This document shows positions 8,576 to 17,410 of a DNA stretch of 64,000 nt, in pieces. How positions within the stretch are numbered: position 1 is the first letter of the stretch; each line of letters opens with the position of its first letter. A model generated the notes under the pieces. The model worked only from the letters and a program-made list of their open reading frames with translations. It ran no database searches and had not been told where the DNA came from. Location of the stretch: assembly GCA_947498645.1 (NCBI GenBank), contig CANMKS010000001.1:1-64000 (forward strand), in the 5' to 3' direction. Made by a program: the position numbers and the translations under genes. Source of the stretch: an uncultured Paracoccaceae bacterium (GTDB lineage: Bacteria; Pseudomonadota; Alphaproteobacteria; Rhodobacterales; Rhodobacteraceae).

Positions 8576-9625
8576 TCACTCGATGCCGAGTTCAGCACAA
8601 TATGCTGCAAAATCATCGGTACAAAGCTGCTCTGCAGTCACGATGCCTGTGTCGATCACGATTTCCTTGAGGTTGCCACGTGTCACGACGGCCGGCACGA
8701 AGAGTTGCGACGGTGCATCGTAAAGCGTTGTTGTGGCTTCAGGAGTGCCACCGTTCAAGAATGTGAATGCGATATTGGCCGCAGCCGCGCCCACAATCTC
8801 GCTAGGCTTGGAGATCGTATTGAACTGATCGCCGGCGATGATGAGCTGAAGTGCAGCTATCTCGGCGTCGTTGCCAGTGACTGGTGGGATTGGATCAACG
8901 CCAGCCGCCTTCAAAGCCGCAACTGAACCGCCTCCGGTGCCATCATTGGCCGCAACCACACCTACGATTTGGTCTCCAAATCGCGTAATCTGGCCCGCAA
9001 CCCATTCTTGTGCTTTTGGCGGCGCCCAGCCCGGCGTGTCAAACTCAGCAAGATGCTCATATTCAGACTCTTCAACCGCTCTGCGCGAGCCATCAGCGAT
9101 CAAGCCGGCGGCTGCATCGGTTGGAGATCCATTAACTTGAAGAATGCCGACGCCTTCGGGTGAGACACCCGTAATACGCAGATGCTCAATGAGGCTTTGC
9201 GCGATGGCATAACCAATCCCTTCATTGTCAAAGGAGACATAGAAGTCTGGAGCGCGATCGGGGATTGGCCGGTCATAGGCCACAATTTTGATACCTTGTG
9301 CTTGTCCCAACTCGACCATGGCAGCTGCTGCGCCCGAATCCACGGGATCAAGCACGACAACGGTTGCGCCTTGCGCAATCACTGAGTTGAACTGCTGCTG
9401 CTGTAGCGCGACGTCGTTATTGCCATTTTGATAAATGGCTGTGCAATCCGGGCAGATCTTTTTCAATTCCGCCTGGAAGCCGGGCCAATCATGCTCGTCG
9501 TAGCGGGTCGAGCCTTGATCAGGCATCAAGAACGCGACGGTTCCTGTTGTTTGAGCATAGCTTGCGGTGCTGCTTAGAAAGAGCGCCGTAAGCGTCGCGG
9601 CAACTGTTGTTAACTTAAGTTTCAT
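8576..9625 (-). CDS. Periplasmic sugar/polyol-binding protein (XylF/RbsB type)
   Basis: 349-residue solute-binding protein of the Peripla_BP_4 group. It starts with a clear Sec signal peptide (MKLKLTTVAATLTALFLSS, cut probably after SYAQ near residue 25). The mature part has the VAFLMPD opening strand, a binding-cleft stretch VVLDPVDSGAAA and YDRPI, and a late NDGTGGGSVAALKAAG as in xylose-type proteins. The ATG has a strong GAGGAGA ribosome site; longer in-frame starts run into the regulator gene. It delivers the substrate to the permease/ATPase encoded just downstream. The ligand is presumably a hexitol or pentitol, judged from the enzymes that follow. Confidence 0.9.
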   Translation of the reverse strand: MKLKLTTVAATLTALFLSSTASYAQTTGTVAFLMPDQGSTRYDEHDWPGFQAELKKICPDCTAIYQNGNNDVALQQQQFNSVIAQGATVVVLDPVDSGAAAAMVELGQAQGIKIVAYDRPIPDRAPDFYVSFDNEGIGYAIAQSLIEHLRITGVSPEGVGILQVNGSPTDAAAGLIADGSRRAVEESEYEHLAEFDTPGWAPPKAQEWVAGQITRFGDQIVGVVAANDGTGGGSVAALKAAGVDPIPPVTGNDAEIAALQLIIAGDQFNTISKPSEIVGAAAANIAFTFLNGGTPEATTTLYDAPSQLFVPAVVTRGNLKEIVIDTGIVTAEQLCTDDFAAYCAELGIE

Positions 9626-9785
9626 TGGAGTCTCCTCTGTTGGTTTCTCTCTTGGTTGACCGGCTTTGTTCTGTAAGCCGGCGGCAGGGTACCGCCCCGC
9701 TGGAAGAGCCCAGCAGGTTGCAGATACATTCTTTGTCAATAGTAGCGGACGTTCCTGTCGGGACTGCCCTTTCCTAGCGCGGCGT

Positions 9786-10694
9786 TTACGCCGCTTGGAT
9801 ACTTCGATCTGGGTCGAAGTTCGTGGTCGCATGGTCAAGCATTCGGGATCGGAATCGCGAAGGTGACATCCCTTTCTGTGCTGCAAATTGACGATTGAAG
9901 TTCGACAGGTTGTTAAACCCACATCCAAAGCAGATATCGGTGATCTTCTCGCCATGATCAGAGACGAGCATTTGACAGGCCAGACCGATGCGCAGTCGAT
10001 TGACATAGCGCACAAGGGACATGCCTGTGTGCTTCCGGAAGCTGCGTGAAAAGGTTGATCGACTTATGCCAGCGATCTCGGCCAAGTCACCTTCGTTAAA
10101 TGGTTCAGTCAGGTTAGCGTCAATGAAAGCTAGGGCCCTGTTCAGCCCAGTGGACATGTAGCCCGAAGGGTCAGGCAGGTACTCAGTACCGGTCAGTTGA
10201 TGAGTTTGGCTGTCCTGACTAAGAGCACCAACTATCCCAATGAAAAGTTCGATCCGGCGGATACCATGCGCATGCATCAGTTCGGCCAAATTTGGTGCTA
10301 CGACTTCAGATGTGGCATTCGAAAACAACAGGCCACTGCGGCTTTTGTCCAGCATTTCTGAAAGGCATTGAAGCTCGGGAAGGATGCCCATCGCGCCACG
10401 GATGGCCTCATCCGTGAATTGTATTCCCCGATTGCGCAACGGAACTATTTCGTCGGCCTCAACATCACTTACCCAATTGTGCGGCAAATTCGGGCCGGTC
10501 AGCACAAGATTGCCAGGTTCAAACGTGCCGATAAAGTCGCCAACGAAGTAACGCCCCGTCGTCGCAACGACGTGATGCAGCTCATACTCAGGGTGAAAAT
10601 GCCAGCGCACCGTTGAAAACGGATAGCCGTGTTCATAAGCTCTAAATGTCTCACCGCGCCCTATTTGGACAACTTCTAGATCCGGTTGCATCAT
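9786..10694 (-). CDS. AraC-family transcriptional regulator of the polyol island
   Basis: 302-residue regulator: an N-terminal cupin ligand-binding domain (HFHPEYELHHV near 31-42 and GPNLPHNW) and a C-terminal double helix-turn-helix. The first helix pair is in LAEIAGISRSTFSRSFRKHTG, the second in ITDICFGCGFNNLSNFNRQF. It is encoded immediately upstream of, and in the same direction as, the transporter, about 160 bases before the binding-protein start. It most likely senses a polyol or derived ketose and activates the island. Start: tandem ATGs after GGGGGAGA. A small hairpin, GCGGCG-TTTA-CGCCGC at 9779-9794, spans its stop codon but lacks a U tract. Confidence 0.88.
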   Translation of the reverse strand: MMQPDLEVVQIGRGETFRAYEHGYPFSTVRWHFHPEYELHHVVATTGRYFVGDFIGTFEPGNLVLTGPNLPHNWVSDVEADEIVPLRNRGIQFTDEAIRGAMGILPELQCLSEMLDKSRSGLLFSNATSEVVAPNLAELMHAHGIRRIELFIGIVGALSQDSQTHQLTGTEYLPDPSGYMSTGLNRALAFIDANLTEPFNEGDLAEIAGISRSTFSRSFRKHTGMSLVRYVNRLRIGLACQMLVSDHGEKITDICFGCGFNNLSNFNRQFAAQKGMSPSRFRSRMLDHATTNFDPDRSIQAA

Positions 10695-11502
10695 TCTCTC
10701 CCCCTTTCTATCAAACCGCTCCTCGCAGTTCGATTGAGTAGCACATCGGCTGCTTCTCCACTTTGACGTTAGCGACCTGTATTCTGGCAGACTACAGCAG
10801 AACAGGGGTTAAACTGGTACTTTTTTGCTGTTGTGATTTCTTTTTTGTTTGTTTTGTACAATTTAGCTGTACCGGTAATCTTTTCAACGGGCACGAAAAT
10901 GACTTGAACGAGCGACTTTAGCCTACATTTCGAGTAAATCCGAAGGTGCCATACGATCAAAACGAAAGACTCGAACGGGGAAACGAGTCATGACTTCAGC
11001 TGTCAGCACTTCGTTTTCGAGATTAGGTTCAACGACTTGTCAACGCGTCAAAGCGGAGAGATTGCTGCCTGTGTACCGCTGCGTGCGGCAATTCGCTGAG
11101 CGACGTTTTTCAGGCCACCCGCTTTTGGAATGTTGAAGTTCGGGACCTCCAAACTTTGAAGGGACAGCATGATGTACCGTGAACCGGTTTAGGGATGCCA
11201 CAGCGCAATATTCGATAAACTATTGAAAGGCAGGTTAGTGCTTTCCGCGTAACTTCACAAAGATCGCTAACTGCGCAGAGCCGCCATCGGTTCATCACGC
11301 AGCATCGGTCACATAGGGCTCCTTACCGACATCTGATGGTTTTGGTCGGATGACCTGATCCAGCCCGAACCGGACATTCCATCTGCGGGCGGGACTGGCT
11401 GGTCAGCGGACGGAGCGGCAATTCGGCAAACCTAAAGCAATGTCAGCTTTTTGCCCTGATCGATGTAGTTGTTGGCCTTCTCCGCTGGTTCAAACGAGTC
11501 GC
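10695..11502. other. Gene-free accessory stretch
   Basis: About 800 bases without a convincing gene. The part at 10790-10960 is strikingly AT-rich, with runs of T, and may hold the regulator's promoter. Short open frames (for example 10960-10769 and 11298-11110, minus) have no recognisable domain or ribosome site. The right part carries copy 2 of the degenerate intergenic repeat (11279-11349). Confidence 0.6.
11279..11349. repeat. Degenerate intergenic repeat, copy 2
   Basis: Pairs without gaps over 71 bases with 121-191. The longest exact block is CGCAGCATCGGTC. The two copies flank the polyol island, on the downstream side at the left and upstream of the regulator at the right, in the same orientation. 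Whether this reflects insertion between repeats or chance placement cannot be told from the window. Confidence 0.55.
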
Positions 11503-12192
11503 TTATTGATCAGCAACCAAAGGTCGCGGCTTCTTGAGCGTCTTCCAAAGCCAAAACAACATTAATAGAATGATTGTCAGTTCAGGTAGTGACAAGATAC
11601 CGGAATTTTGCACTGCTTCTGGAAAGGCAGAGGCACCCGGTCCTGTGAATGCTGATCCGGCTGCGATAATAAAGCCGATGCACATTCGTATAAGGTGCTG
11701 GGAAATCCGGTGTCTTTTCGAGATTTGTGTTCCAAGAATTAGCTTCAAGTCACCCACAAATGCGATAACCGCCATTCCGAACAAGAAAAAGTAATCCTCT
11801 GCCGCAAAACCGTACAAGCGCGAGTTGGGCTGCGTTGTCGCGTACCAGCCCCCGGCGAAAAGGCCAATTGCGTTAAGCGCATTCAATACCGCGACACCAA
11901 TGAACAGTCTTCGGGCGCCGCTTGTCCGAATACGTATCGCCAATACGCCACTGGCTACCAATGTTGTCCCGAGGATTCCCGCATGAAAGGTGATCCAAAA
12001 GGTTTCGAACTTCAGCGCGCCAAGGATCGCACCTAGCACTGACGCCAAGCCCATACTGAAAACGAAGATGCGGCCTGCGCTTATGTGGACTTTGCGCCCC
12101 TTTCTTGACCCTAGAGCGATGGCGCCCACAACAACGGCCAATGTGCCGAGCAGTACATGAGCGAGCAATGTTGTTACATCTAGAGAGGGCAT
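11503..12192 (-). CDS. Predicted integral membrane protein (DUF2306-like)
   Basis: 229-residue protein with about six to seven hydrophobic segments (near HVLLGTLAVVVGAIALG, FSMGLASVLGAILGALKF, GILGTTLVASGVLAIRI and later). A KVHISAGRIFVFSM motif resembles the His-bearing loop of DUF2306-type or ferric-reductase-like four-helix membrane proteins. The function is unknown. The ATG at 12192 has AGGATA upstream and is preferred to an earlier start at 12276. It is divergent from the membrane-bound AraC regulator, which suggests that the regulator controls it. Confidence 0.6.
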   Translation of the reverse strand: MPSLDVTTLLAHVLLGTLAVVVGAIALGSRKGRKVHISAGRIFVFSMGLASVLGAILGALKFETFWITFHAGILGTTLVASGVLAIRIRTSGARRLFIGVAVLNALNAIGLFAGGWYATTQPNSRLYGFAAEDYFFLFGMAVIAFVGDLKLILGTQISKRHRISQHLIRMCIGFIIAAGSAFTGPGASAFPEAVQNSGILSLPELTIILLMLFWLWKTLKKPRPLVADQ

Positions 12193-12309
12193 GGCGTATC
12201 CTGATTGTGTGATGGTTTCTTTCTGATATGCATGCTCAATTAGTGACCTGTCGTCCGTGCATGACGGCGAGGACATTTTATCTCTCTGACTATTGAGTGC
12301 GTTGCTGAA

Positions 12310-13470
12310 GTGGTGGAATCCAGCGTACTAAAAAGCATGGAAAACGCGGCCATCTTAACCCTTGCAGGATTTTGTCTTGGCATTGCGCTGACCGGGCTCT
12401 TCGCTGTTGTGTTGCGGAAAGGCGGCGACCGCGAACGGCTCTGCCTCGGGATAGTTTATTTCACATTCATTGGATTGATCGCGCTTCCGCTAGTCACAAC
12501 TTTCGCTGAATTTGCGTTATTAGATTATATGCCGGCGTTGCTGGTCATGCTGCTTGCACTGCCACCGGCCTTTTATCACTACATTTTGGTTAAAACTGCC
12601 TCGCCGGCCGCTTCGCATTTTCCGTGGCGTGACACTGCAATGCCTATCGCAGGCACGGTGGTCTGTTTTGGTTTTTGGATTCTACCCGCGCAGGCCAAGG
12701 AAGTTATGTTCATTTCCGGCGATCTGCCACCAGGGTTGTTGCCAGCCGTATTAGCCCTTTTGACATTCGCGCTTCTGACCCTTTGGCTGTTGGCATCGTT
12801 TGCTTATCTTGTCGGAACACTCCGACACCTTACCGCTTTTCGCGCGCATAACCGGCAGCTTTATTCGGACGCCGAAGAACGGGATATGCGTTGGGTGAAT
12901 GTGGTGATAGCAGTGTTGGTCTTGATCTGGGCGACCGGGGCAATTTCCTTGGCAAGCGAAAATTATTCAGACGGCTCCATGTTCGCTGAGGAACTTTTTC
13001 TAGCGCTGATTGCCGGTGGTTTGTTGGTTATGAATGTCTTCGCGCCAATCGGGACACCTGAAGAGGTTTCATCGGATGACGAGGACGGGCCAGACATCAA
13101 GTACGCGCGGTCTGCGTTGTCGAGTGACTACGCGGCAAAACTGGCCGAACGGCTTGAAACGGCAATGCGGAACGAAAAGATTTATCTGGACCCAAGCCTG
13201 TCACTACAGAAATTGTCGAGACATATTGGCGCGCGGCCAAATCAAGTTTCCCAAACTTTGAACCAAGAGATTGGCGCAAATTTTTTTGACTACGTTTCGC
13301 GATGGAGAATTGAAGCGTCGAAGCCCTTAATCACCGCGGGCGATGCATCCGTGCTGGACGTGGCACTGGAAGTTGGTTTCAATTCCCGCTCAGCGTTTTA
13401 CAATGCTTTCAAACGTGAAACGGGCATGACACCGAAGGGGTATCGAGGCCTGCAACGAGGCGCTGGTTAA
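12310..13470 (+). CDS. Membrane-anchored AraC-family regulator
   Basis: 386 residues if the GTG at 12310 is used; an in-frame ATG lies at 12337, and neither has a strong ribosome site. The first ~245 residues form about seven transmembrane helices. They are followed by an acidic linker (SSDDEDGPD) and a C-terminal AraC helix-turn-helix (LSRHIGARPNQVSQTLNQ, then VLDVALEVGFNSRSAFYNAF). This 7TM-plus-HTH_18 layout is known from many Rhodobacterales and Bacteroidetes regulators. It implies direct sensing in the membrane, though the signal is unknown. It is divergent from the membrane protein at 12192. Confidence 0.82.
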   Translation: MVESSVLKSMENAAILTLAGFCLGIALTGLFAVVLRKGGDRERLCLGIVYFTFIGLIALPLVTTFAEFALLDYMPALLVMLLALPPAFYHYILVKTASPAASHFPWRDTAMPIAGTVVCFGFWILPAQAKEVMFISGDLPPGLLPAVLALLTFALLTLWLLASFAYLVGTLRHLTAFRAHNRQLYSDAEERDMRWVNVVIAVLVLIWATGAISLASENYSDGSMFAEELFLALIAGGLLVMNVFAPIGTPEEVSSDDEDGPDIKYARSALSSDYAAKLAERLETAMRNEKIYLDPSLSLQKLSRHIGARPNQVSQTLNQEIGANFFDYVSRWRIEASKPLITAGDASVLDVALEVGFNSRSAFYNAFKRETGMTPKGYRGLQRGAG

Positions 13471-13681
13471 AAGCGGACATTTGTGCATTGTGCTGCATCG
13501 GATCGTTTGGGCTCCAAGCCGCCGTTCGATCAGTTGCAGCATCTTGCCGCCACGCCAGCTTAGCTCAGATGAAACGGCCCTTACCGGACACTCACCAATT
13601 GATCGCCATGCTGCGGTGTGGCCCGTCAGACCGGCCATTCGCTGCGTGTGCACGAATGACCGCTTTGTGAAGAGCTCGACG

Positions 13682-14794
13682 TCATTCTGCTGCAATAGGT
13701 TTGGCAATCTGCGAGTCAGGGAGGTTAGCACTGCGAACCGCTTCCTTAAACAGAGACTTATGGCACCCGGTCCATGGCCTGCCTGACGCCATCCTGAACA
13801 CAAAGTCCTCCTCATCCTTGCCCTCTGCCTGATCAAGGAAGAAGGACATGCCTTCATTGGGTAGGCAGACAAAGCGACCTCGGCAACTCTTCATTGGTCC
13901 AACGTAGATCCCGAAGAAATGCCCGCCAACATCGCGCACTCTGAGCTGCGCCAGTTCTGAAACTCTACAACCCGTATAGAGTGCGCCGGTTACAAGTTGA
14001 GCCAAATCAGGTCGGCACTCTGAGATCAGTCGTTTCGCTTGTTTTCTGGTTAGAAAGTATTGCCGCGGAACGTCGGCGTGCGGCACACGACGGAGTAGTC
14101 TCCAGGATCGGTCAGATTCAATTTCCCCGTTTTCCCAAGCCATCCGAAATGTGCCCCTAAGAATGCTGATCAGAGTGTTGAGTGTTTTCTTCCGCTTCCT
14201 CAGTCGCTCATGATCCATCGTTTCAAGCGGAACACGCTTTCCGAGCAGCTGCCGCCCATACTTTGGCGGAGACTCTAGGATGTCGATGCAGAACTGAGTG
14301 AATTGGCGGGAGGTGAATTCTTCGAGAGGGGTGTCTCCCAATCGGGGAATGATGTGATGATTGATCAGTGAAAGTGTTGTTTCAAAATAGTTTACCGATG
14401 CTGCGACACGCTTCCACTCAACGTAGTCTTTCAGTGCATCACCGATTGTGAAATTTTCCGCGGTCTTTGTGTATCTCAGATGTCTATTCGCACCCTTTTC
14501 ATACGGTACTGCTGCCGCAGCTACGATTTCAGGTTGCGAAAACCAGATATTGGCCAATCGCTCAGCTTCGGTAAAATCAACACCGCCTTCATGGAAAGCG
14601 CCGACGGGGGCGAGTTGGGTCTGTTTGTAGGTTCCATTGTTCAACCGCACTCGCGCAACCCAGCATGTGGGCTTCGATGCGTTTCTTCTGACGCCTATGT
14701 GACGGCAGAATTTCACGATGTTCCAATAGGGGTAATTTCTTACGGCCAAGGCACTGACAACTGATAGGTCGTTGAGGTTTAAGGCAGGCTTCAT
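13682..14794 (-). pseudogene. Truncated tyrosine recombinase (phage-type integrase)
   Basis: 370 codons. An N-terminal arm/core-binding part (TIGDALKDYVEWKRV, RLGDTPLEEFTSRQFTQF) is followed by the start of the catalytic domain: ALYTGCRVSELAQLRVRDV supplies the first arginine and MKSCRGRFVCLP the lysine. The chain stops after LPDSQIAKPIAAE, before the HxxR box and the tyrosine nucleophile, so it cannot recombine DNA. The sequence after the stop is repeat-like. The ATG at 14794 has GGAG upstream; a TTG at 14818 is an alternative. It is probably the relic integrase of the mobile element whose replication genes lie at 17.4-20.5 kb. Confidence 0.8.
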
Positions 14795-14904
14795 TGCGTT
14801 CTCCAGATTAGGAGACAAACCCTACATTGGAAGATTCAGCCTGCAATCATCTCAATGCCACAGGGTCGGGAATAGACCTTGGCTCGGCCAATGCCGATAG
14901 CGCC

Positions 14905-15546
14905 TTACTGAGGCCCATTCTCAACAATCATCAATGCATCATCTGATAACGGCCTCTGCAACTTGAGCGCCTCATCTGTCGGCGCACTCAGCCAAGTCTC
15001 AACATTCGTCTTGTCAGTCAAAATGACCGGCATCGCCTTTGGATGAACTTCGCCCACAGTCTCATTCGCATCGGTCGTCAGAAAGCTGAACAGCTCGTTG
15101 GTTGTCTCGCCCTCTTTGAGCTTCCGCACTGACGTCCACTGCGTCCAGATCCCGGCAAAGAAGGCCAAAGGCTGCTCTTCATTCAAAGCGAACCACACAG
15201 GGGCTTTGTCCTTCCCCGGTCGAGTGTCGTACTCAGAGAAGGCCGTGAACGGAACCACACACCGGTTCTGGATGCCCAACCAGCGTCGCCAGTGAGGTGA
15301 GGCAGTGTTGCGCACATTGGTAACCCCGCGCTCTACTTTCTTGCCCTTCATCGCAAAAGCCGGTGGCGGCATGCCCCACCGCATCATGGTCAGCTCTTGT
15401 CCCTGATCGGAATTGCGCACCACGGGAGCCATTTGGTCGGGATAGATGCCTGGGAGTGCGGGCAGGTTTCCCGTCGTGTCCTCAATGCCGTTGAACAACT
15501 GGCGAATGGCGTCTTGCGCCCTTGTCATGGAGTAGAGGTTACACAC
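14905..15546 (-). CDS. SOS response-associated peptidase (SRAP; YedK/HMCES family)
   Basis: 213-residue SRAP protein, which covalently caps abasic sites in single-stranded DNA through its N-terminal cysteine. The start is placed at a GTG so that the chain reads (M)CNLYSMTRAQ, leaving C2 exposed after methionine removal as the family requires. Other family motifs are MRWGMPPPAF, NVRNTASPHWRRW, RCVVPFTAFSEY (catalytic E) and VHPKAMPVIL (catalytic H). The same reading frame continues upstream without a stop into a separate small domain (15873-15547), so a long fused product is possible. A LexA box lies 333 bases upstream of this GTG, in front of that small domain. Confidence 0.85.
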   Translation of the reverse strand: MCNLYSMTRAQDAIRQLFNGIEDTTGNLPALPGIYPDQMAPVVRNSDQGQELTMMRWGMPPPAFAMKGKKVERGVTNVRNTASPHWRRWLGIQNRCVVPFTAFSEYDTRPGKDKAPVWFALNEEQPLAFFAGIWTQWTSVRKLKEGETTNELFSFLTTDANETVGEVHPKAMPVILTDKTNVETWLSAPTDEALKLQRPLSDDALMIVENGPQ

Positions 15547-15873
15547 GCCTAAAAAATCCACTGATGACCACTGCGCCTCTTGCGCTGGAGACGAGTATGA
15601 AGGGCATAGCGTGCCATCTGCAAGAGTGAGGTCATGGAAGTGTGCCAGGAAGCGCTTGGCACATTCTACGTCCAGCAGGTGAACGGCAGCAGCATCACCG
15701 CCCATACTTGGCGCTGGATGAACGGCATACTGACCAGAACCGACTTCATTGGATAACCACCAGTGGATCTCATCGAGGCGCATCCCAAAGCCGCGCGGTG
15801 GAACGCGCAGCTTCACACGCACCGGGAAGGCGGCATCATCTGTCTTTGCGGTGGGTGTCGAACGTCTGACCAT
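15547..15873 (-). CDS. Small conserved-looking protein open into the SRAP gene
   Basis: About 109 codons from an ATG at 15873 (a GTG sits just before it), in the same frame as, and with no stop before, the SRAP gene. The sequence (FPVRVKLRVPPRGFGMRLDE, then IHWWLSNEVGSGQ, then LLDVECAKRFLAHF) looks like a compact alpha/beta domain. I recall it as small stand-alone hypothetical proteins of Rhodobacterales and Rhizobiales. Either a stop codon has been lost and the two genes are fused, or the upstream domain is a genuine N-terminal extension. The function is unknown. The LexA box six bases before the ATG marks it as SOS-controlled. Confidence 0.55.
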
Positions 15874-15878
15874 CACGA

Positions 15879-15893
15879 GAACATTTCAAGAAC
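15879..15893 (-). promoter_or_regulatory. LexA operator (alphaproteobacterial SOS box)
   Basis: On the minus strand the sequence is GTTC-TTGAAAT-GTTC, an exact match to the GTTC-N7-GTTC direct repeat recognised by alphaproteobacterial LexA. It lies six bases upstream of the ATG of the small domain that opens into the SRAP gene. A DNA-damage role is already known for SRAP proteins, which supports the site. Confidence 0.8.
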
Positions 15894-16096
15894 GCTCAAG
15901 TGGCGCAAGCTGTTCTTTGAGTAAACGTCAATTGGCGGCAACGGCAGCATTCAATTCGAGCAGTGTTCGTGCCCTGATCATGTGCGCACAGAGAACGCTG
16001 GCAGTCCCCGATCCCCAGAGCGGTCGTTGGTCCTCAGCGCAGCAACCTGTCGAGATCGATTCTCTAAATGATCAAACGTTCATCTAGACTAAACCA

Positions 16097-16348
16097 CTAC
16101 CGGCTGGCGCCGGTAGGATTTGCGATGTGCTGTTCCAGGTACTGAAGTACGATGTCCTCTGTGACGGCTCCGTTGGTGGTCGAAAAGTACCCGCGTGCCC
16201 AAAAGCGCCTGCCCCAGTAGCGTCGCTTCAATTGCGGGAACTCGCGTTGGATCCCGTGTGAGGATCGCCCCTTCATCAGTCCTACCAAGTCGCTGGGTTT
16301 ACAGAGATGGATATCGACCCGGCCACCGAGTAGTTTCCGATGTCGCAA
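16097..16348 (-). pseudogene. IS200/IS605-family transposase (TnpA) fragment
   Basis: 83 codons matching the C-terminal half of an IS200-type Y1 transposase: LVGLMKGRSSHGIQREFPQL, RYWGRRFWARGYFST and the catalytic-tyrosine helix VLQYLEQHIANP. The N-terminal half is missing, and the HUH histidines appear only as a degraded VDIHLC. An 8-bp hairpin (CTACCGGC-TGGC-GCCGGTAG, 16097-16116) at the stop end fits a right-end IS200/IS605 subterminal hairpin. The element is dead. Confidence 0.8.
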
Positions 16349-16514
16349 CGACTATCCCATTTCGAGCACTGGATTTTCAGATGTCTGATACTCAGACTTT
16401 GAACCAAGCATGCTGCATGTGCAGCGAATGTCCGGTCTCCGCCCTTCTGTGGAAAAACAACGTGTTGCTAGCGCAGAAAGTGGTGATTTGAACAGCGCGT
16501 GAGCGCCTGTCTTG

Positions 16515-16874
16515 TCAGGCTTTCCGCATTTGCTGCGGTGCAGGAAAGATCTTCGGCAGTTTGCGGAGGTTTTGGGCGGTGGCGGCGAGGAGGAATTCGT
16601 CGTTTGCGCCGCATGGGCCGCGTAATCGGAGCCGTCCCAGGCCAAGGATGCGTTTGAGGTGCGCAAAGAGCATCTCGACCTTCTTCCTGAGCTTCATCGA
16701 GATGTCGTATTGGCGGGTTTTGGCGATGTCGCGGGCGACCTGACGGGCATCTTCGTTTTCTTCACGGGCGATCTTTCGCGCATCAGCGTTAGGGCAGCAT
16801 TTGGCTTTGGATGGACAGGCCTGACAGACCTCTTTTAGAGCGCGGTAATACGCCCCTTGTAAATCCTTCCCGAC
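16515..16874 (-). pseudogene. IS1182-family transposase C-terminal fragment
   Basis: About 119 codons at the end of a minus-strand open frame. They read like the zinc-ribbon and C-terminal DDE part of an IS1182 transposase: CQACPSKAKCCPNADARKI, EENEDARQVARDI, KLRKKVEMLFAHLKRILGLG and GPCGANDEFLLAATAQNL. The final catalytic glutamate lies in KKVEMLFAHLKR. Sequence upstream of about 16874 no longer resembles the transposase, so the 5' two-thirds are gone. Confidence 0.8.
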
Positions 16875-17410
16875 AGCAACCTTAGATTCGCGCTTGCAGC
16901 GAACGGCAGTTTCGTCCCGCAATGTGTGAGTTAGACGAGGCCTGGAGTTCGCGCTTGCAGCGAATGTCCGGTTCGACCGGCCACACGGCGGAGGGAAATG
17001 ATATCCGCAGTATGGCGCATTACGACGCCGTTCGGTGCAGGAGAGATCCAAACCATTAGCAATACGCCACGTGAGCAGGAGAAGTCGATGACAGTGTGGT
17101 CATAGATACCTCTTGTCATCTCTGTTGAACCACAACGGTTCGGTTCTGCTGGTCAGCCAATCAATGAAGGAAAACCTCTTTTGTACTCCAAAACAATGTG
17201 AACGCCATTGATGTGTCATTCACCAAGTTCAGGCTAACTTTTGGGTAAATGTCACATAAACCCTCGATAATTTTGCGATAAGAAGAACTTAGCTCAAAGC
17301 TATTTGGCTGATATACTCAGGATAAATCACTCAAAAATGATAGCTAAGTGCAGGATATTATCTCTTTGTCTGAAGCTCTTGTCTCTTTTCTGATCTTTTT
17401 CTTCTAGCGG
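16875..17410. other. Non-coding junction beside the IS remnant
   Basis: Holds the 16-base sequence GCAGCGAATGTCCGGT at 16957-16972, identical to 16421-16436 on the other side of the IS1182 remnant. After about 17150 it becomes markedly AT-rich up to the next gene. No gene is recognised. An open frame across 17051-16875 is merely the upstream extension of the transposase remnant. Confidence 0.5.

Noticed and set aside
9779-9794. Hairpin over the AraC regulator stop as a terminator
   Set aside because: The stem is only six pairs and no U tract follows on the minus strand.
13390-13872. 160-codon minus-strand frame after the integrase
   Set aside because: It overlaps the recombinase in another frame, and its remainder is the repeat-like tail; no protein family was recognised.
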